Shown piece by piece: positions 9,534 through 18,586 of a stretch of 64,000 nucleotides of DNA. This stretch comes from MPNP01 sp965116235 (GTDB taxonomy: Bacteria > Pseudomonadota > Alphaproteobacteria > Rhodobacterales > Rhodobacteraceae), in NCBI GenBank assembly GCA_965116235.1, contig OZ220496.1, forward strand, positions 2,232,001 to 2,296,000. The letters are read 5' to 3'. Both the position numbers and the translations under genes were made by a program. Each line of letters starts with the position of its first letter. Position 1 is the stretch's first letter. The notes under the pieces are model-generated. The model searched no databases and was not told the origin of the DNA. It saw only the letters and a list, made by a program, of their open reading frames with translations.

Positions 9534-11219
9534 TCAGTGGCGCGCCGGAGCTCGGTCCCACTCCTCTCTTGTCGGCAGTACCTCAAAAGTATGCTGGGGT
9601 GGCGGATTGGGCAACGTCCATTCCAGAGTTTCGGCATGTTCTCCCCAGTAGGCTGGCTTTTCAATCCTTTTGCCGGCATACAAGGTATAAAACACGATGC
9701 CAATGAAGAATAAAAACGAGGCAAAGGAAAGAAAAGCTCCCAAAGTGGATACCTTGTTCCACAACTCAAAAGCCTCCGGATAATCGATATATCGCCGAGG
9801 CATTCCCTGTCGCCCCAGGAAGTGTTGGGGAAAGAAGGTCAGGTTTGAGCCGACAAACATGGTCCAGAAATGAAGTTTTCCAGCCCACTCCGGATATTGT
9901 CGCCCTGACATTTTGCCGATCCAGTAGTAAATGCCGGCGAAGATGCAGAACACTGCGCCAAGGGACATCACGTAGTGAAAGTGGGCAACCACATAATAGG
10001 TATCGTGATAGACTCGATCGATGGACGCCTGACTCAAGACAATTCCCGTAATCCCGCCAAGAGTGAACAGGAACAGGAAACCGAATGCCCAGAGCATGGG
10101 GGTCTTGAACTCAATCGAACCACCCCACATGGTGGCTAGCCAGGAGAAGATCTTGATGCCTGTTGGTACGGCGATAACCATGGTGGCCAGCATGAAGTAC
10201 GATTGCTGGGTCAGGCTCATGCCAACGGTATACATGTGATGAGCCCAAACGACAAATCCCAGGGCACCAATGGCCACCATGGCATAAACCATAGGCAAAT
10301 ATCCGAAAATAGGCTTCTTGGAAAAGGTTGAAATTACATGAGAAATGATTCCAAAGCCGGGAACAATGATGATGTAGACCTCAGGGTGCCCGAAGAACCA
10401 CAGCAGATGCTGGTACAAGATGGGGTCTCCCCCGCCGGCCGGGTCAAAGAAGGTGGTCCCAAAGTTGCGGTCTGTCAGGAGCATTGTAATTGCACCAGCC
10501 AAGACGGGGAGGGACAGCAGAATGAGCCAGCCGGTTACAAAGATCGACCAGGCGAACAACGGGACTTTGTGCAAGGTCATTCCAGGGGCACGCATGTTTA
10601 GGAAGGTCGTAATCATGTTGACGGCCCCCAGAATCGACGAGGCCCCTGATACATGGACGGCAAAGATTGCCAGATCCATCGAGAAGCCGCCTTCTGTGGT
10701 CGACAAGGGGGCATAAAGAACCCAACCCACGCCTGTGCCAGACTGACCATTGCCTCCAGGAACAAAGACCGAAGTGATGGCCAGACACGAACCCGCGACG
10801 AATAGCCAGTAGCTCAAGTTGTTCAAACGGGGAAAGGCCATGTCCGGAGCTCCGATCATGAGAGGCATGAAATAATTGCCAAATCCGCCAAAAAGAGCCG
10901 GAATGACGACGAAGAACATCATCAGAACGCCATGCCCAGTGATCAATACATTCCACAAGTGCCCATTCGGTGTACAATCTTCGACTGCGGCCGCTATAAG
11001 GCTCGTTCCCTCCATGCACATGTATTGCACACCGGGCTCATACAGTTCCAGTCGCATGAAGACGGTAAACAAGACGGAAACAAAGCCTACAATCGCTGCG
11101 GTAATGATGTAGAGGATTCCGATATCCTTATGGTTGGTGGACATGAACCACCGGGTAAAGAAACTGACGGAGTGTTCGTCCTTGTGGTGATCGATACCTT
11201 GGGCTGTAATGTCGGTCAT
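9534..11219 (-). CDS. ctaD: Cytochrome c oxidase subunit I (aa3 type)
   Basis: The catalytic subunit of the terminal oxidase in the inner membrane. It reduces O2 at the heme a3-CuB centre and pumps protons. About 561 residues give twelve hydrophobic segments. Heme and copper ligands are visible: GHGVLMMFF (helix II), GHPEVYIIIVPGFG (helix VI, with the His-Tyr crosslink pair), VWAHHMYTVGM (helix VII) and VAHFHYVMSLG (helix X). A reading frame extends upstream to 11387, but ATG 11219 with GAGAGGAA ahead fits the family N-terminus, so the extra 56 codons are rejected. No ctaC, ctaB or ctaG is adjacent, so the operon is split in this genome. Confidence 0.95.
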   Translation of the reverse strand: MTDITAQGIDHHKDEHSVSFFTRWFMSTNHKDIGILYIITAAIVGFVSVLFTVFMRLELYEPGVQYMCMEGTSLIAAAVEDCTPNGHLWNVLITGHGVLMMFFVVIPALFGGFGNYFMPLMIGAPDMAFPRLNNLSYWLFVAGSCLAITSVFVPGGNGQSGTGVGWVLYAPLSTTEGGFSMDLAIFAVHVSGASSILGAVNMITTFLNMRAPGMTLHKVPLFAWSIFVTGWLILLSLPVLAGAITMLLTDRNFGTTFFDPAGGGDPILYQHLLWFFGHPEVYIIIVPGFGIISHVISTFSKKPIFGYLPMVYAMVAIGALGFVVWAHHMYTVGMSLTQQSYFMLATMVIAVPTGIKIFSWLATMWGGSIEFKTPMLWAFGFLFLFTLGGITGIVLSQASIDRVYHDTYYVVAHFHYVMSLGAVFCIFAGIYYWIGKMSGRQYPEWAGKLHFWTMFVGSNLTFFPQHFLGRQGMPRRYIDYPEAFELWNKVSTLGAFLSFASFLFFIGIVFYTLYAGKRIEKPAYWGEHAETLEWTLPNPPPQHTFEVLPTREEWDRAPARH

Positions 11220-11383
11220 TAAGTTCCTCTCAGCGTCAACAAAGCAGTGCAGGATGGATGAAATTCGTCCTGCTGGAAAAGATTGAATAGTGCAATAACT
11301 TGCCCTTGACGGGTCATATAAGCATGCAAGAAGTTCTTCAAATACCCCCTCAGGTCTCAAAAATGTGAACGAAGAATATCCGC

Positions 11384-12055
11384 TCACAAGTCAGAGCGAT
11401 GAACAATATCAGACTGAAAAACCTTTTGAAAGTTTCGGATTAGCGTTTCATCAAGATCGTCTAAGGTCACATCATAGCCTAGATCCCTGAAACTTGTAAC
11501 GCCAAAATCTTTGATTCCGCACGGAATGATGCCCTCAAAATGCTGCAGATCAGGACATACGTTAATCGCCATCCCATGAAAACTGACCCATTTGCGAACC
11601 CGGATGCCAATGGCCGCAATTTTTTTCTCCTGGTCAAGATTTTTCAGTTGCGGATTGAGTCTCGGAGCCACCCAAACACCAATTCGGTCGGAGTGCGTTG
11701 AGCTTTTGAGGCCATGGTTCTCAAGCGAAATCAGTACCCACTGCTGAAGTTTTTGGACAAAGTCGCGAATGTCCTGTCCCCTCAAGCGCAGGTCCAGCAT
11801 TACATAGACCACCCTCTGTCCGGGACCGTGGTAGGTAAACCGGCCGCCTCGGCCAGTACGATATACGGGAAAAGTGTTTTCGGCCAGCAGTTCAGAACTT
11901 TGTGCACTCGTGCCGAAAGTGTAAATAGGCGGGTGCTCCACGAACCACAGAGCCTCGTCGACCTCGCCGGTTTGAATCCCCTCGACAAGGCTTTCCATTT
12001 TTTGAAGGGCGAACGGATAGTCGATCAGTTTTTGAGAGCGGATGATGGAAACCAT
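11384..12055 (-). CDS. lipB: Octanoyl-[ACP]:protein N-octanoyltransferase
   Basis: LipB moves octanoyl from acyl carrier protein to lipoyl domains, the first step of lipoate assembly. The pyruvate dehydrogenase lipoyl domains encoded at 54.2-56.8 kb are natural acceptors. Motifs: RGGRFTYHGPGQRVVYVMLDL, the catalytic lysine in KIAAIGIRVRKWVSFHGMAINV, and the acyl-thioester cysteine in IIPCGIKDFGVTS. The ATG at 12055 is preferred over a TTG at 12082 that lacks a ribosome site. Length is about 223 residues, normal for the family. Confidence 0.93.
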   Translation of the reverse strand: MVSIIRSQKLIDYPFALQKMESLVEGIQTGEVDEALWFVEHPPIYTFGTSAQSSELLAENTFPVYRTGRGGRFTYHGPGQRVVYVMLDLRLRGQDIRDFVQKLQQWVLISLENHGLKSSTHSDRIGVWVAPRLNPQLKNLDQEKKIAAIGIRVRKWVSFHGMAINVCPDLQHFEGIIPCGIKDFGVTSFRDLGYDVTLDDLDETLIRNFQKVFQSDIVHRSDL

Positions 12056-12231
12056 GTCTTGTTGCCAAACTGCCGGTGACAATATGCTTTAAAAAGTTGT
12101 GCTTGTCCGAAGCTTCTCGAGTTGACAATATATGTCAGCGATTTAGATTGTTCATGCAAGGCTGGATGGCATTATTGAGCCCGGATACATTGATACGGGC
12201 TTCATGAGCCAACGTAAAACTGATATCTAGT

Positions 12232-12318
12232 GCGGTCGTGGCGGAACAGGTAGACGCGCAGCGTTGAGGTCGCTGTGGGATAAAACCCGTGGAAGTTCGA
12301 GTCTTCTCGACCGCACCA
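12232..12318 (+). tRNA. tRNA-Leu (anticodon GAG)
   Basis: An 87-base cloverleaf with acceptor stem GCGGTCG/CGACCGC, encoded CCA, a long variable arm typical of class II tRNAs, and anticodon stem CAGCG/CGCTG enclosing loop TTGAGGT. The anticodon GAG reads CUC and CUU leucine codons. The T-arm contains GTTCGAGTC. Confidence 0.95.
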
Positions 12319-12456
12319 ATTCAGCGCCCACATCCGAGATGTGCCTTAAAACCTGTCCTTGCTGATCGGTTCAGTTCAAACATCCGATCGGTGGCTGGGG
12401 TGCTGACCGCATTTGTGCGGTGTTGTCATCGGCCTGCATCCAATCGTCGTCAGCGA

Positions 12457-13389
12457 TCAACTGACAATGTAAATGGCCAGTGAGGCCGTGAATATTGACG
12501 CGACCGTACCGATCAGGGCTGCACTGGCGGCGATTCTCCGCCCCCGTTCATACATTGAAGCAAATATGAAGGCATTCAGCCCGGGTGGCATCGCAGAAGT
12601 TAATACAGCACTCTGGACAAGCGGTTTGGACAGGGCAAACAGCTGGTTGGAAAGAATCCAGGTAAGGGCAGGGTGAACGACAAGAGTAACGATACAGACC
12701 ATCAAAATGACCTTGAAGTCGCCTTCCGGTTTGTACTGAGCCAAGATTCCTCCCAAGCCAAACAGGGCGGCAGGTATTGCCGCTCCCGAAAGCATGTCCA
12801 CGGGCATCTGAATGAAATTGGGGAGGGAAACATTAAGGAGGTTGAATGCAAAACCAATCAGCATGCCCAGAACGATGGCGTTTTTACCCATCTCGTTGAA
12901 CACCGAGAAAAGCACTTTGCCATTGAGGTTTCCAGCCTTCCTCGAGGCCTCCATGGTCGTTATCCCAACCAGGAAGCAAAAGGGTGCATGAAACGCAACT
13001 ATGGTGTATGATCCGGTCAGTGAAGCCTCACCGAAAGCCCGGCCCACAACGGCCAATCCCAAAAGAACCGTATTGCCGAACAGAGCTGTAAAAGCCACCA
13101 CCACTGATTCCTCCCAGGCTTTCTTGAATGCCTTGTAGGTCAGGACCAAGGCCAGAACAAAGCAGCAGAGAGATCCCAAATAAAATGAAAGAAGAAGATT
13201 GAAATTGAATCCCATGCCCAAGTCCATTTGGGAAACGGCATTGAACAGCATGACTGGCAGGGCAATATTCTGCACGAACTTCATGATTCCCTGAACAGTA
13301 GAGGGAGTGAAATAGCGGAGTTTCAGCACGAGATACCCGGCCCCGATCAGGACAAAGATGGGGGTTGTGACTTCAAGGAGAATGCCCAA
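12457..13389 (-). CDS. AEC (auxin efflux carrier) family transporter
   Basis: A 310-residue inner-membrane protein with about ten hydrophobic segments in two similar halves. The N-terminal half contains IFVLIGAGYLVLKLRYF and ALPVMLFNAVSQ; the C-terminal half contains PAALFGLGGILAQYK and SAMPPGLNAFIFASMY, both typical of PF03547. Bacterial members export or import carboxylates such as malate or malonate; the substrate cannot be predicted. It ends two bases before the MBL hydrolase stop region and starts at ATG 13389, so it may be transcribed with the upstream tmk-holB-tatD-MBL run. Confidence 0.85.
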   Translation of the reverse strand: MGILLEVTTPIFVLIGAGYLVLKLRYFTPSTVQGIMKFVQNIALPVMLFNAVSQMDLGMGFNFNLLLSFYLGSLCCFVLALVLTYKAFKKAWEESVVVAFTALFGNTVLLGLAVVGRAFGEASLTGSYTIVAFHAPFCFLVGITTMEASRKAGNLNGKVLFSVFNEMGKNAIVLGMLIGFAFNLLNVSLPNFIQMPVDMLSGAAIPAALFGLGGILAQYKPEGDFKVILMVCIVTLVVHPALTWILSNQLFALSKPLVQSAVLTSAMPPGLNAFIFASMYERGRRIAASAALIGTVASIFTASLAIYIVS

Positions 13390-13390
13390 A

Positions 13391-14197
13391 TCAAATCTCG
13401 TAGGTTAGGCTCAATCCGTCAAATGCCGGGTGCACATGGTCAGGGGTTTTGCTTGACACGGCCTGATAATCCAGATCGGTATGCAGGTCGGTCAGAATTG
13501 CCTGTTCAGGCTGTACACATTCAATCCAGTTCAGGGTTTGGCCAAGGTGGGAGTGGCTGGGGTGGGGTCTCTGACGCAATGCGTCCACAATCCAGCATCG
13601 GGCGGCAGTCACCTCGTTCCAGGATTCATTAAGCATATGCGAAACATCCGGAGTATAGGCAACAGGACCGATCCGATAGCCAAGAGCGGTTGTCGAACCA
13701 TGAAAGACGTTGAATGGAGTCAGCTTGACTGGCCCCGCTTCGCCTTGAATCACGATGGGACCCTGGATGGGGTGAGGATCGAGAATGGGGGGATAATCGC
13801 TTCCATCAGGTTGGAAAAAGGCGTACGAAAAGCGCTCGAACAATGAGGAAAAGGTACTCTCGTCAGCCCAGACCGGAACTCTTGCTCTCCGGTTCAGGTA
13901 GACCATTCTCAAGTCGTCAAGGCCGTTGACATGGTCGGCATGGGCGTGGGTATAAACGACCGCATCCAGCATTCCCACGCCGGCATCCAGCAATTGCACA
14001 CGCAAATCGGGTGAAGTGTCAATCAGCACGTTGGTCGCTCGGTCTCGGGCAATCCGCTGAACCAGCAATGAGCATCGCCGTCTTCGGTTCTTGGGATTTA
14101 AGGGATCACACTGTCCCCAATAACTGCCATGACGGCCAATACGAGGAACCCCACCGGACGATCCGCATCCCAATATGGTGAATTTTATCGAGGCCAT
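13391..14197 (-). CDS. MBL-fold metallo-hydrolase (PhnP-like)
   Basis: About 268 residues of the metallo-beta-lactamase fold. It has an N-terminal TILGCGSSGGVPRIG, the metal-binding YTHAHADHVNGLDDLR (HxHxDH), an acidic-strand VAYTPDVS and a late EQAILTDLHTDLDY. Members of this clade include PhnP-type cyclic phosphodiesterases; the true substrate is unknown. A TTG at 14218 would overlap tatD, but ATG 14197 leaves four bases after the tatD stop and fits the conserved N-terminus. The tatD-MBL order is a common alphaproteobacterial arrangement and suggests co-transcription. Confidence 0.88.
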   Translation of the reverse strand: MASIKFTILGCGSSGGVPRIGRHGSYWGQCDPLNPKNRRRRCSLLVQRIARDRATNVLIDTSPDLRVQLLDAGVGMLDAVVYTHAHADHVNGLDDLRMVYLNRRARVPVWADESTFSSLFERFSYAFFQPDGSDYPPILDPHPIQGPIVIQGEAGPVKLTPFNVFHGSTTALGYRIGPVAYTPDVSHMLNESWNEVTAARCWIVDALRQRPHPSHSHLGQTLNWIECVQPEQAILTDLHTDLDYQAVSSKTPDHVHPAFDGLSLTYEI

Positions 14198-14201
14198 CTC
14201 G

Positions 14202-14990
14202 TCAGAGTGCCCGGCCAAAGAGATGGTGAAAATTCGAAGTTGTCAATCGCATGAACGGGTCTCTTTCCATTCCCAACAGTTTCGCGGCACAATCAGCGGT
14301 ATACTTGACATAAGAAGGTTCGTTTCTTGTCCCTCTGACTGGCTCAGGAGCCAGGTAAGGGGCATCGGTTTCAACCAAAATCCTGTCAGCTGGCACTGTC
14401 TTGAACAGGTCTTTTAACTTGGCGGCGTTTTTGAAAGTCAGAATGCCTGAAAAGGACAGATAAAAGCCAAGATCCAAGCAAACCCTGGCCAGATCCTCTC
14501 CCGAAGAGTAGCAATGCATGACGCAGGAAAACGGGGCGTTCCGATATTCACTGGTCAGAAGATTCATCATGTCGTCATCAGCATTGCGTGCGTGGACAAT
14601 GAGGGGCAAGCCCGTCATCTGGGCGGCCTGGATATGGTCCATGAAACTCTTGATCTGAGCAGGTTTGGTCTCGGTTGTGTAGTGGTAATCCAAGCCCGTT
14701 TCACCGATGCCGACCATTTTGTTGTGCCGAGTGAGCTGCTGGAAGTGATCTAGACTGATGCGTGGTTCTTCGGCCGCATAGTGAGGATGGATGCCCAATG
14801 CAAAATATATTTGCGGGTAGCGTTCCACCAGGGCGATCGTCTTGTCACGCCTTGAGGGGCGGGTGCAGATCGTAACGATCTTGCCGACGCCAGCCTTGGA
14901 CGCTCGATCCAGTACGGGCTCAAGATTATCCAGAATTTCTGGGAAATCGAGATGACAATGAGAATCAACGAGATAATTTTCGTGGGGCAT
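14202..14990 (-). CDS. tatD: TatD family metal-dependent deoxyribonuclease
   Basis: A 262-residue TIM-barrel hydrolase. Signatures are LVDSHCHLDFPE at the N-terminus (metal ligands HxH), GIHPHYA, GETGLDYHY, PLIVHARNADDD and the late LVETDAPYLAPEPVRG. TatD proteins are 3'-5' exonucleases on DNA or RNA with divalent metals in the cytoplasm, linked to DNA repair. It lies between holB (upstream) and the MBL hydrolase (downstream), a frequent holB-tatD-MBL order. Confidence 0.95.
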   Translation of the reverse strand: MPHENYLVDSHCHLDFPEILDNLEPVLDRASKAGVGKIVTICTRPSRRDKTIALVERYPQIYFALGIHPHYAAEEPRISLDHFQQLTRHNKMVGIGETGLDYHYTTETKPAQIKSFMDHIQAAQMTGLPLIVHARNADDDMMNLLTSEYRNAPFSCVMHCYSSGEDLARVCLDLGFYLSFSGILTFKNAAKLKDLFKTVPADRILVETDAPYLAPEPVRGTRNEPSYVKYTADCAAKLLGMERDPFMRLTTSNFHHLFGRAL

Positions 14991-15034
14991 GAGTCAGACG
15001 TTGACGCGGTCTTGAGCGGTATTGCGCAGATCGG

Positions 15035-16138
15035 TCAGCAGTTCAAAAACGTGGCATCCATCCACATTCCAGACGGCTCCGGCCATACAGAGTAGTCATC
15101 AATATTCCCTTTTGCATACTCATCACTCTTGAATTTCATCTCAGCATACAGATTCGACCAGCGGCTGGCCCAATGACGCGTCGGGGACAGTTTTCTCAGC
15201 ACACCGAGCTCACCCGGGAAGACTTCGTCGTCCAGCGTTCCAAGCACACCAGTTTCGACCAGGCGGAAGAGCAACTGATACACGAGGTAAACGGCCAAAT
15301 CAGAGGTTTCCTTTTGCCTTGAACCGAGCACTTCGTCGTGAGCTCTTGCATAGTCAAATTTCTGGGAGTCATCATAAAGCGACACGATCGACCGATAAAG
15401 CCGTATTCCTTCTGAATTGACGATCCGCAGGGCGTTTCCAACGGAGCCGTTGGAAAGCAGTATCGCGGGACTGCTGGCTTCCTTGTCAACCAATTCCATT
15501 CCGGGCTGACACAGAATCCTTAGCTGGTCACTTGGTTGCAGAAGGTTGCATTTCAAGACCTGGCAGCGGCTTCTGATGGTTGCCAACAGAGTGTAGGGAG
15601 AATGGGAGATCAGCAAAAAATATGTTTTTTCGGGTGGTTCTTCCAGGATCTTGAGCAATGCGTTGGCGGCATTGTCATTCATGTCATCGACTGAATCAAT
15701 GATCACGATACGCGGTTTGCCATCCGGCGAGGTGTAACCAAAGAACTCAGCGGTGTCCCGCACGCTGTCAACGGTGATATCTTTTCGCACGCGATGGGTT
15801 TTGGGATCAACCTGCTTGCGAAGCAATTTCAAGGTCGGTTCGGACAAGGCTCGAATTCTGGCTTGCAGGCCCGGATTTAGCTCGATGTTAAGTGAATTAT
15901 GAATACCCGGCTTTGAAGTGCTTCCATTGGCCAGCAAGAACTTGGCAATTCGCCAGGCCAAGGTGGCCTTTCCAATGCCTTTTTGCCCGCATAGCAGCCA
16001 TGCATGATGCAGCCGCCGCCGGTTGAAGGCATGAAGGAACTTGCGTTCGGTCGTGACCTGGCCAATCAGCTTCTCGCTCAACCTAGGGTGAGGGGCTCCA
16101 GCTGCTTGATCAGATTCCAGTTCATGCGATTCGTTCAC
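15035..16138 (-). CDS. holB: DNA polymerase III subunit delta'
   Basis: Part of the clamp loader that places the beta clamp on primed DNA. The 367-residue protein shows an AAA+ nucleotide fold: HHAWLLCGQKGIGKATLAWRIAKFLL (P-loop), PRIVIIDSVDDMNDNAANALLKILEEPP (Walker B and SRC-preceding helix) and LATIRSRCQVLKC (SRC motif). The start overlaps the end of tmk by 17 bases, which supports translational coupling. The zinc-binding cysteines seen in gamma/tau are not evident, as usual for alphaproteobacterial delta'. Confidence 0.93.
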   Translation of the reverse strand: MNESHELESDQAAGAPHPRLSEKLIGQVTTERKFLHAFNRRRLHHAWLLCGQKGIGKATLAWRIAKFLLANGSTSKPGIHNSLNIELNPGLQARIRALSEPTLKLLRKQVDPKTHRVRKDITVDSVRDTAEFFGYTSPDGKPRIVIIDSVDDMNDNAANALLKILEEPPEKTYFLLISHSPYTLLATIRSRCQVLKCNLLQPSDQLRILCQPGMELVDKEASSPAILLSNGSVGNALRIVNSEGIRLYRSIVSLYDDSQKFDYARAHDEVLGSRQKETSDLAVYLVYQLLFRLVETGVLGTLDDEVFPGELGVLRKLSPTRHWASRWSNLYAEMKFKSDEYAKGNIDDYSVWPEPSGMWMDATFLNC

Positions 16139-16760
16139 TGAGCCGGTCCAATGTTAGGGTCAATATCTGTTGTGCCACTTCGTGTGGTCGCCTCAGAGCT
16201 TGAACGACACGACAGCGCTTCGGATACTCGGCCTGAAGACAGCCGAACCTCAGTATGATCTCACGGATTTCATCCCTAGATAACTGTGAAAGCCGCCAGT
16301 CTTCATCACTTCGCTCCTGGGTACGAGCGATGGCTTCCTCACTGTCGATTGCCAAAATGAAGGTCAGATCGGGGTCAAGCCGAATGACATGCTTTTGCAA
16401 TGAGTCAATGATCGCGGCATGGTCGGCACTTGCCCTTCCTTGATATATCCGGGTCGAATCGGTAAAGCGGTCACAAATCACGATCCTGCCTTCGGACAGA
16501 GCGGGCCGGATCATTTTTTCTACATGGTCGTTGCGGGCGGCAAAGAATAGAAGCACTTCAGTCAGGGCTGACCACTTGAACTCTGATTTCTCGATCAAGA
16601 GCTGCCGGATACGCTCGCCGCCTACAGGTCCGCCGGGTTCACGAGTCAGCAGAGTTTTATAGCCCTTGTCGTGCAAGTTTTGCTGGAGGATTCTGGCTTG
16701 AGTTGATTTGCCGGCTCCGTCGACGCCTTCAAAGGTGATAAACAAACCGTTAACGGGCAT
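16122..16760 (-). CDS. tmk: Thymidylate kinase
   Basis: Phosphorylates dTMP to dTDP with ATP. The 212-residue protein begins with the P-loop FITFEGVDGAGKSTQ, followed by TREPGG, the DR-motif VICDRFTDSTRIYQG and a LID segment rich in Arg. These are standard for bacterial Tmk. It follows the D-Ala-D-Ala carboxypeptidase by 12 bases and overlaps holB, so DacC-tmk-holB-tatD-MBL looks like one operon. Confidence 0.95.
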   Translation of the reverse strand: MPVNGLFITFEGVDGAGKSTQARILQQNLHDKGYKTLLTREPGGPVGGERIRQLLIEKSEFKWSALTEVLLFFAARNDHVEKMIRPALSEGRIVICDRFTDSTRIYQGRASADHAAIIDSLQKHVIRLDPDLTFILAIDSEEAIARTQERSDEDWRLSQLSRDEIREIILRFGCLQAEYPKRCRVVQALRRPHEVAQQILTLTLDRLSERIA

Positions 16761-16772
16761 GGTCCGAAACGG

Positions 16773-17984
16773 CTATAAAGCCGGAACTGCCTGTCTCATC
16801 AGGGTCAGTGCTGTCGTCAAAAGCCGCTTCAGGATATCGGCTTCATCCACATCGGTCAGAGCGATGAGAGGAGAGGTAAAACTTACTTCAAGTTCAGGAA
16901 TGTCAACTTGGAGGCGGCCGATTTCCTGTCCTTTTCGAATGGGCGCTTGCGGATACTCGTCAATGGTTGCCCTGACCTTGATATCTGCATTCGAATTCAC
17001 TGGATATATGACCTTTAGGTCTTCGGCCACACCCACTTCAAACTCATCAACTGACCCCATCCAAACTGGTGCGACAGTGACTTTCTCATTGGCGTGAAAC
17101 AGTGTGTCCTTCTTGAACTGCCGGTTATACCAGTTGATCACGGCTTGACCTTCCTGAGCCCGAATCTGGGCGGATTCCAGCCCGCTCAGAACGAATATAA
17201 CCCGATTTCCATCCAGAATTGCCGACCCGACAAGACCATACCCGGATTCACGCGTATATCCCGTCTTTAAACCATCAGCTCCCAGAACATTCTCCTTCAG
17301 CAAGGGGTTGCGGTTAAACCGATTGCTTGGAGCTCGGCCATCAAACGGAAATTCTTTTTCGGCAAAGTATCGGTAGTATGTCGGGAACTCGGTGATCAAG
17401 CGGTTCGTCAAGATATAAAGGTCACGAACACTCATCATGTGGCTGGGGTCTGGCCAGCCGTTTGAATTGGTAAAGTTGGAGTTTGCCATCCCCAACTCTT
17501 CAGCCCGTTCATTCATCAGGCGAGAAAATCCCTGCTCGGTTCCGTCGGGCGACAAAGTTTCGGCTAGCACAACGCTCGCATCATTGCCAGACAGCACAAC
17601 GACTCCACGGATGAGTTCTTCAACGGTGGGATGGTCGGTTGTATCCAGAAACATGGTCGAACCACCGTAATGATTCATCGCATATCTTGAAACGCGCAGT
17701 TTCTCGTCGAGCCTGAGTTGACCGCTCTTCAAGGCTTCAAAGACGACGTTCAGTGTCATCAGCTTGGACATGGAGGCAGGAGGCACGGGTGTGTCTGCAT
17801 CCCTTTCAAACAGCACAACTCCGGTGCTTGCGTCGACAATGATGGCATTTTTGCTGCTCGTTTGAAATGCTCCGGCGGGAAAAGTCAGCACGAGGCCAAC
17901 GAGCCAAACCACGAGAAACCTAGACGGAACGTGCAAGGCCATCTTTCCGGCCTGCATGCGAGCCGCTCGTTGTATTGGTCTCAT
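16773..17984 (-). CDS. D-alanyl-D-alanine carboxypeptidase (S11 family, DacC/PBP5-like)
   Basis: A periplasmic low-molecular-weight penicillin-binding protein that trims the terminal D-Ala from peptidoglycan stems. Peptidase S11 motifs are all present: the nucleophile in PPASMSKLMT (SxxK), the SxN motif in VVLSGNDAS and the KTG motif in GADGLKTGYTRESGYG. A C-terminal beta-domain (about 90 residues) follows. The start is uncertain. The frame opens at 18020, ATG 17984 is taken here, and ATG 17942 would give the tidiest signal peptide (positive start, then a VVWLVGLVLTFPAGA core). None has a strong ribosome site. Confidence 0.9.
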   Translation of the reverse strand: MRPIQRAARMQAGKMALHVPSRFLVVWLVGLVLTFPAGAFQTSSKNAIIVDASTGVVLFERDADTPVPPASMSKLMTLNVVFEALKSGQLRLDEKLRVSRYAMNHYGGSTMFLDTTDHPTVEELIRGVVVLSGNDASVVLAETLSPDGTEQGFSRLMNERAEELGMANSNFTNSNGWPDPSHMMSVRDLYILTNRLITEFPTYYRYFAEKEFPFDGRAPSNRFNRNPLLKENVLGADGLKTGYTRESGYGLVGSAILDGNRVIFVLSGLESAQIRAQEGQAVINWYNRQFKKDTLFHANEKVTVAPVWMGSVDEFEVGVAEDLKVIYPVNSNADIKVRATIDEYPQAPIRKGQEIGRLQVDIPELEVSFTSPLIALTDVDEADILKRLLTTALTLMRQAVPAL

Positions 17985-18127
17985 GCAATTTAAATACAGC
18001 ATCAATCTACAATTACACAAGTGTCGTTCTTAATTTTCTCAATTGCAAAGGGGAAGCAAGCAAATTCTGCTTTGTGGCGGGGCAGTTTTCATTGGAAGCG
18101 GGTTGGTCCAGCTTCCTCATTCGTTGC

Positions 18128-18218
18128 GGAGGGGTGGCAGAGTGGTCGAATGCACCGGTCTTGAAAACCGGCGTGGGGGCAAACTCCACCGAGGGTTCGA
18201 ATCCCTCCTCCTCCGCCA
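18128..18218 (+). tRNA. tRNA-Ser (anticodon TGA)
   Basis: A 91-base class II tRNA with acceptor stem GGAGGGG/CTCCTCC, discriminator G, encoded CCA and a long variable arm. The anticodon stem CCGGT/ACCGG encloses loop CTTGAAA, so the anticodon is TGA and reads UCN serine codons, mainly UCA. A run of T follows the 3' end at about 18223. Confidence 0.95.
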
Positions 18219-18586
18219 TCCCCTTTTTGCTTTCCATGCTCTTCCAGAAGACAGTTTCCTGTGCCTGAGTTTTTGAGCAACCAAACTGTCGCTCGATTGT
18301 CCGCTTGCAGAGGATATTCCATTCGACTTGTTGGAAGATCATGAAGGATTTCGGATTGAGAAACAAAGCTGAAAAATCATTTTTCTGTCCCAGAATGATC
18401 CCCGAGTGAGTCATGACAAGGCAACGGGTCGCACTGGATTGGTCATGAAGTTCTTGGACATCAGCCTTGTCCTGACCATATGAGTTCCGGCTTGGGCTTT
18501 TACGGACATACACATAGCCATCATGGAACTTCACACAATTCTTGGCTAATTTAGCATCTTGATCAATTTGTCCTTGAGGAGTCAAA
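18219..18586. other. 368-base gap upstream of the TRAP operon
   Basis: No coding or RNA gene is supported here. The stretch should contain the promoter for the dehydrogenase-TRAP operon that begins at 18587. A long antisense frame across the tRNA-Ser gene is a translation artefact of the tRNA. Confidence 0.4.

Noticed and set aside
10444..11019. 191-codon minus-strand frame
   Set aside because: Shifted shadow of ctaD on the same strand.
9534..11387. N-terminal extension of ctaD by 56 codons
   Set aside because: ATG 11219 has a good ribosome site and fits the family start; the extension has no subunit I similarity.
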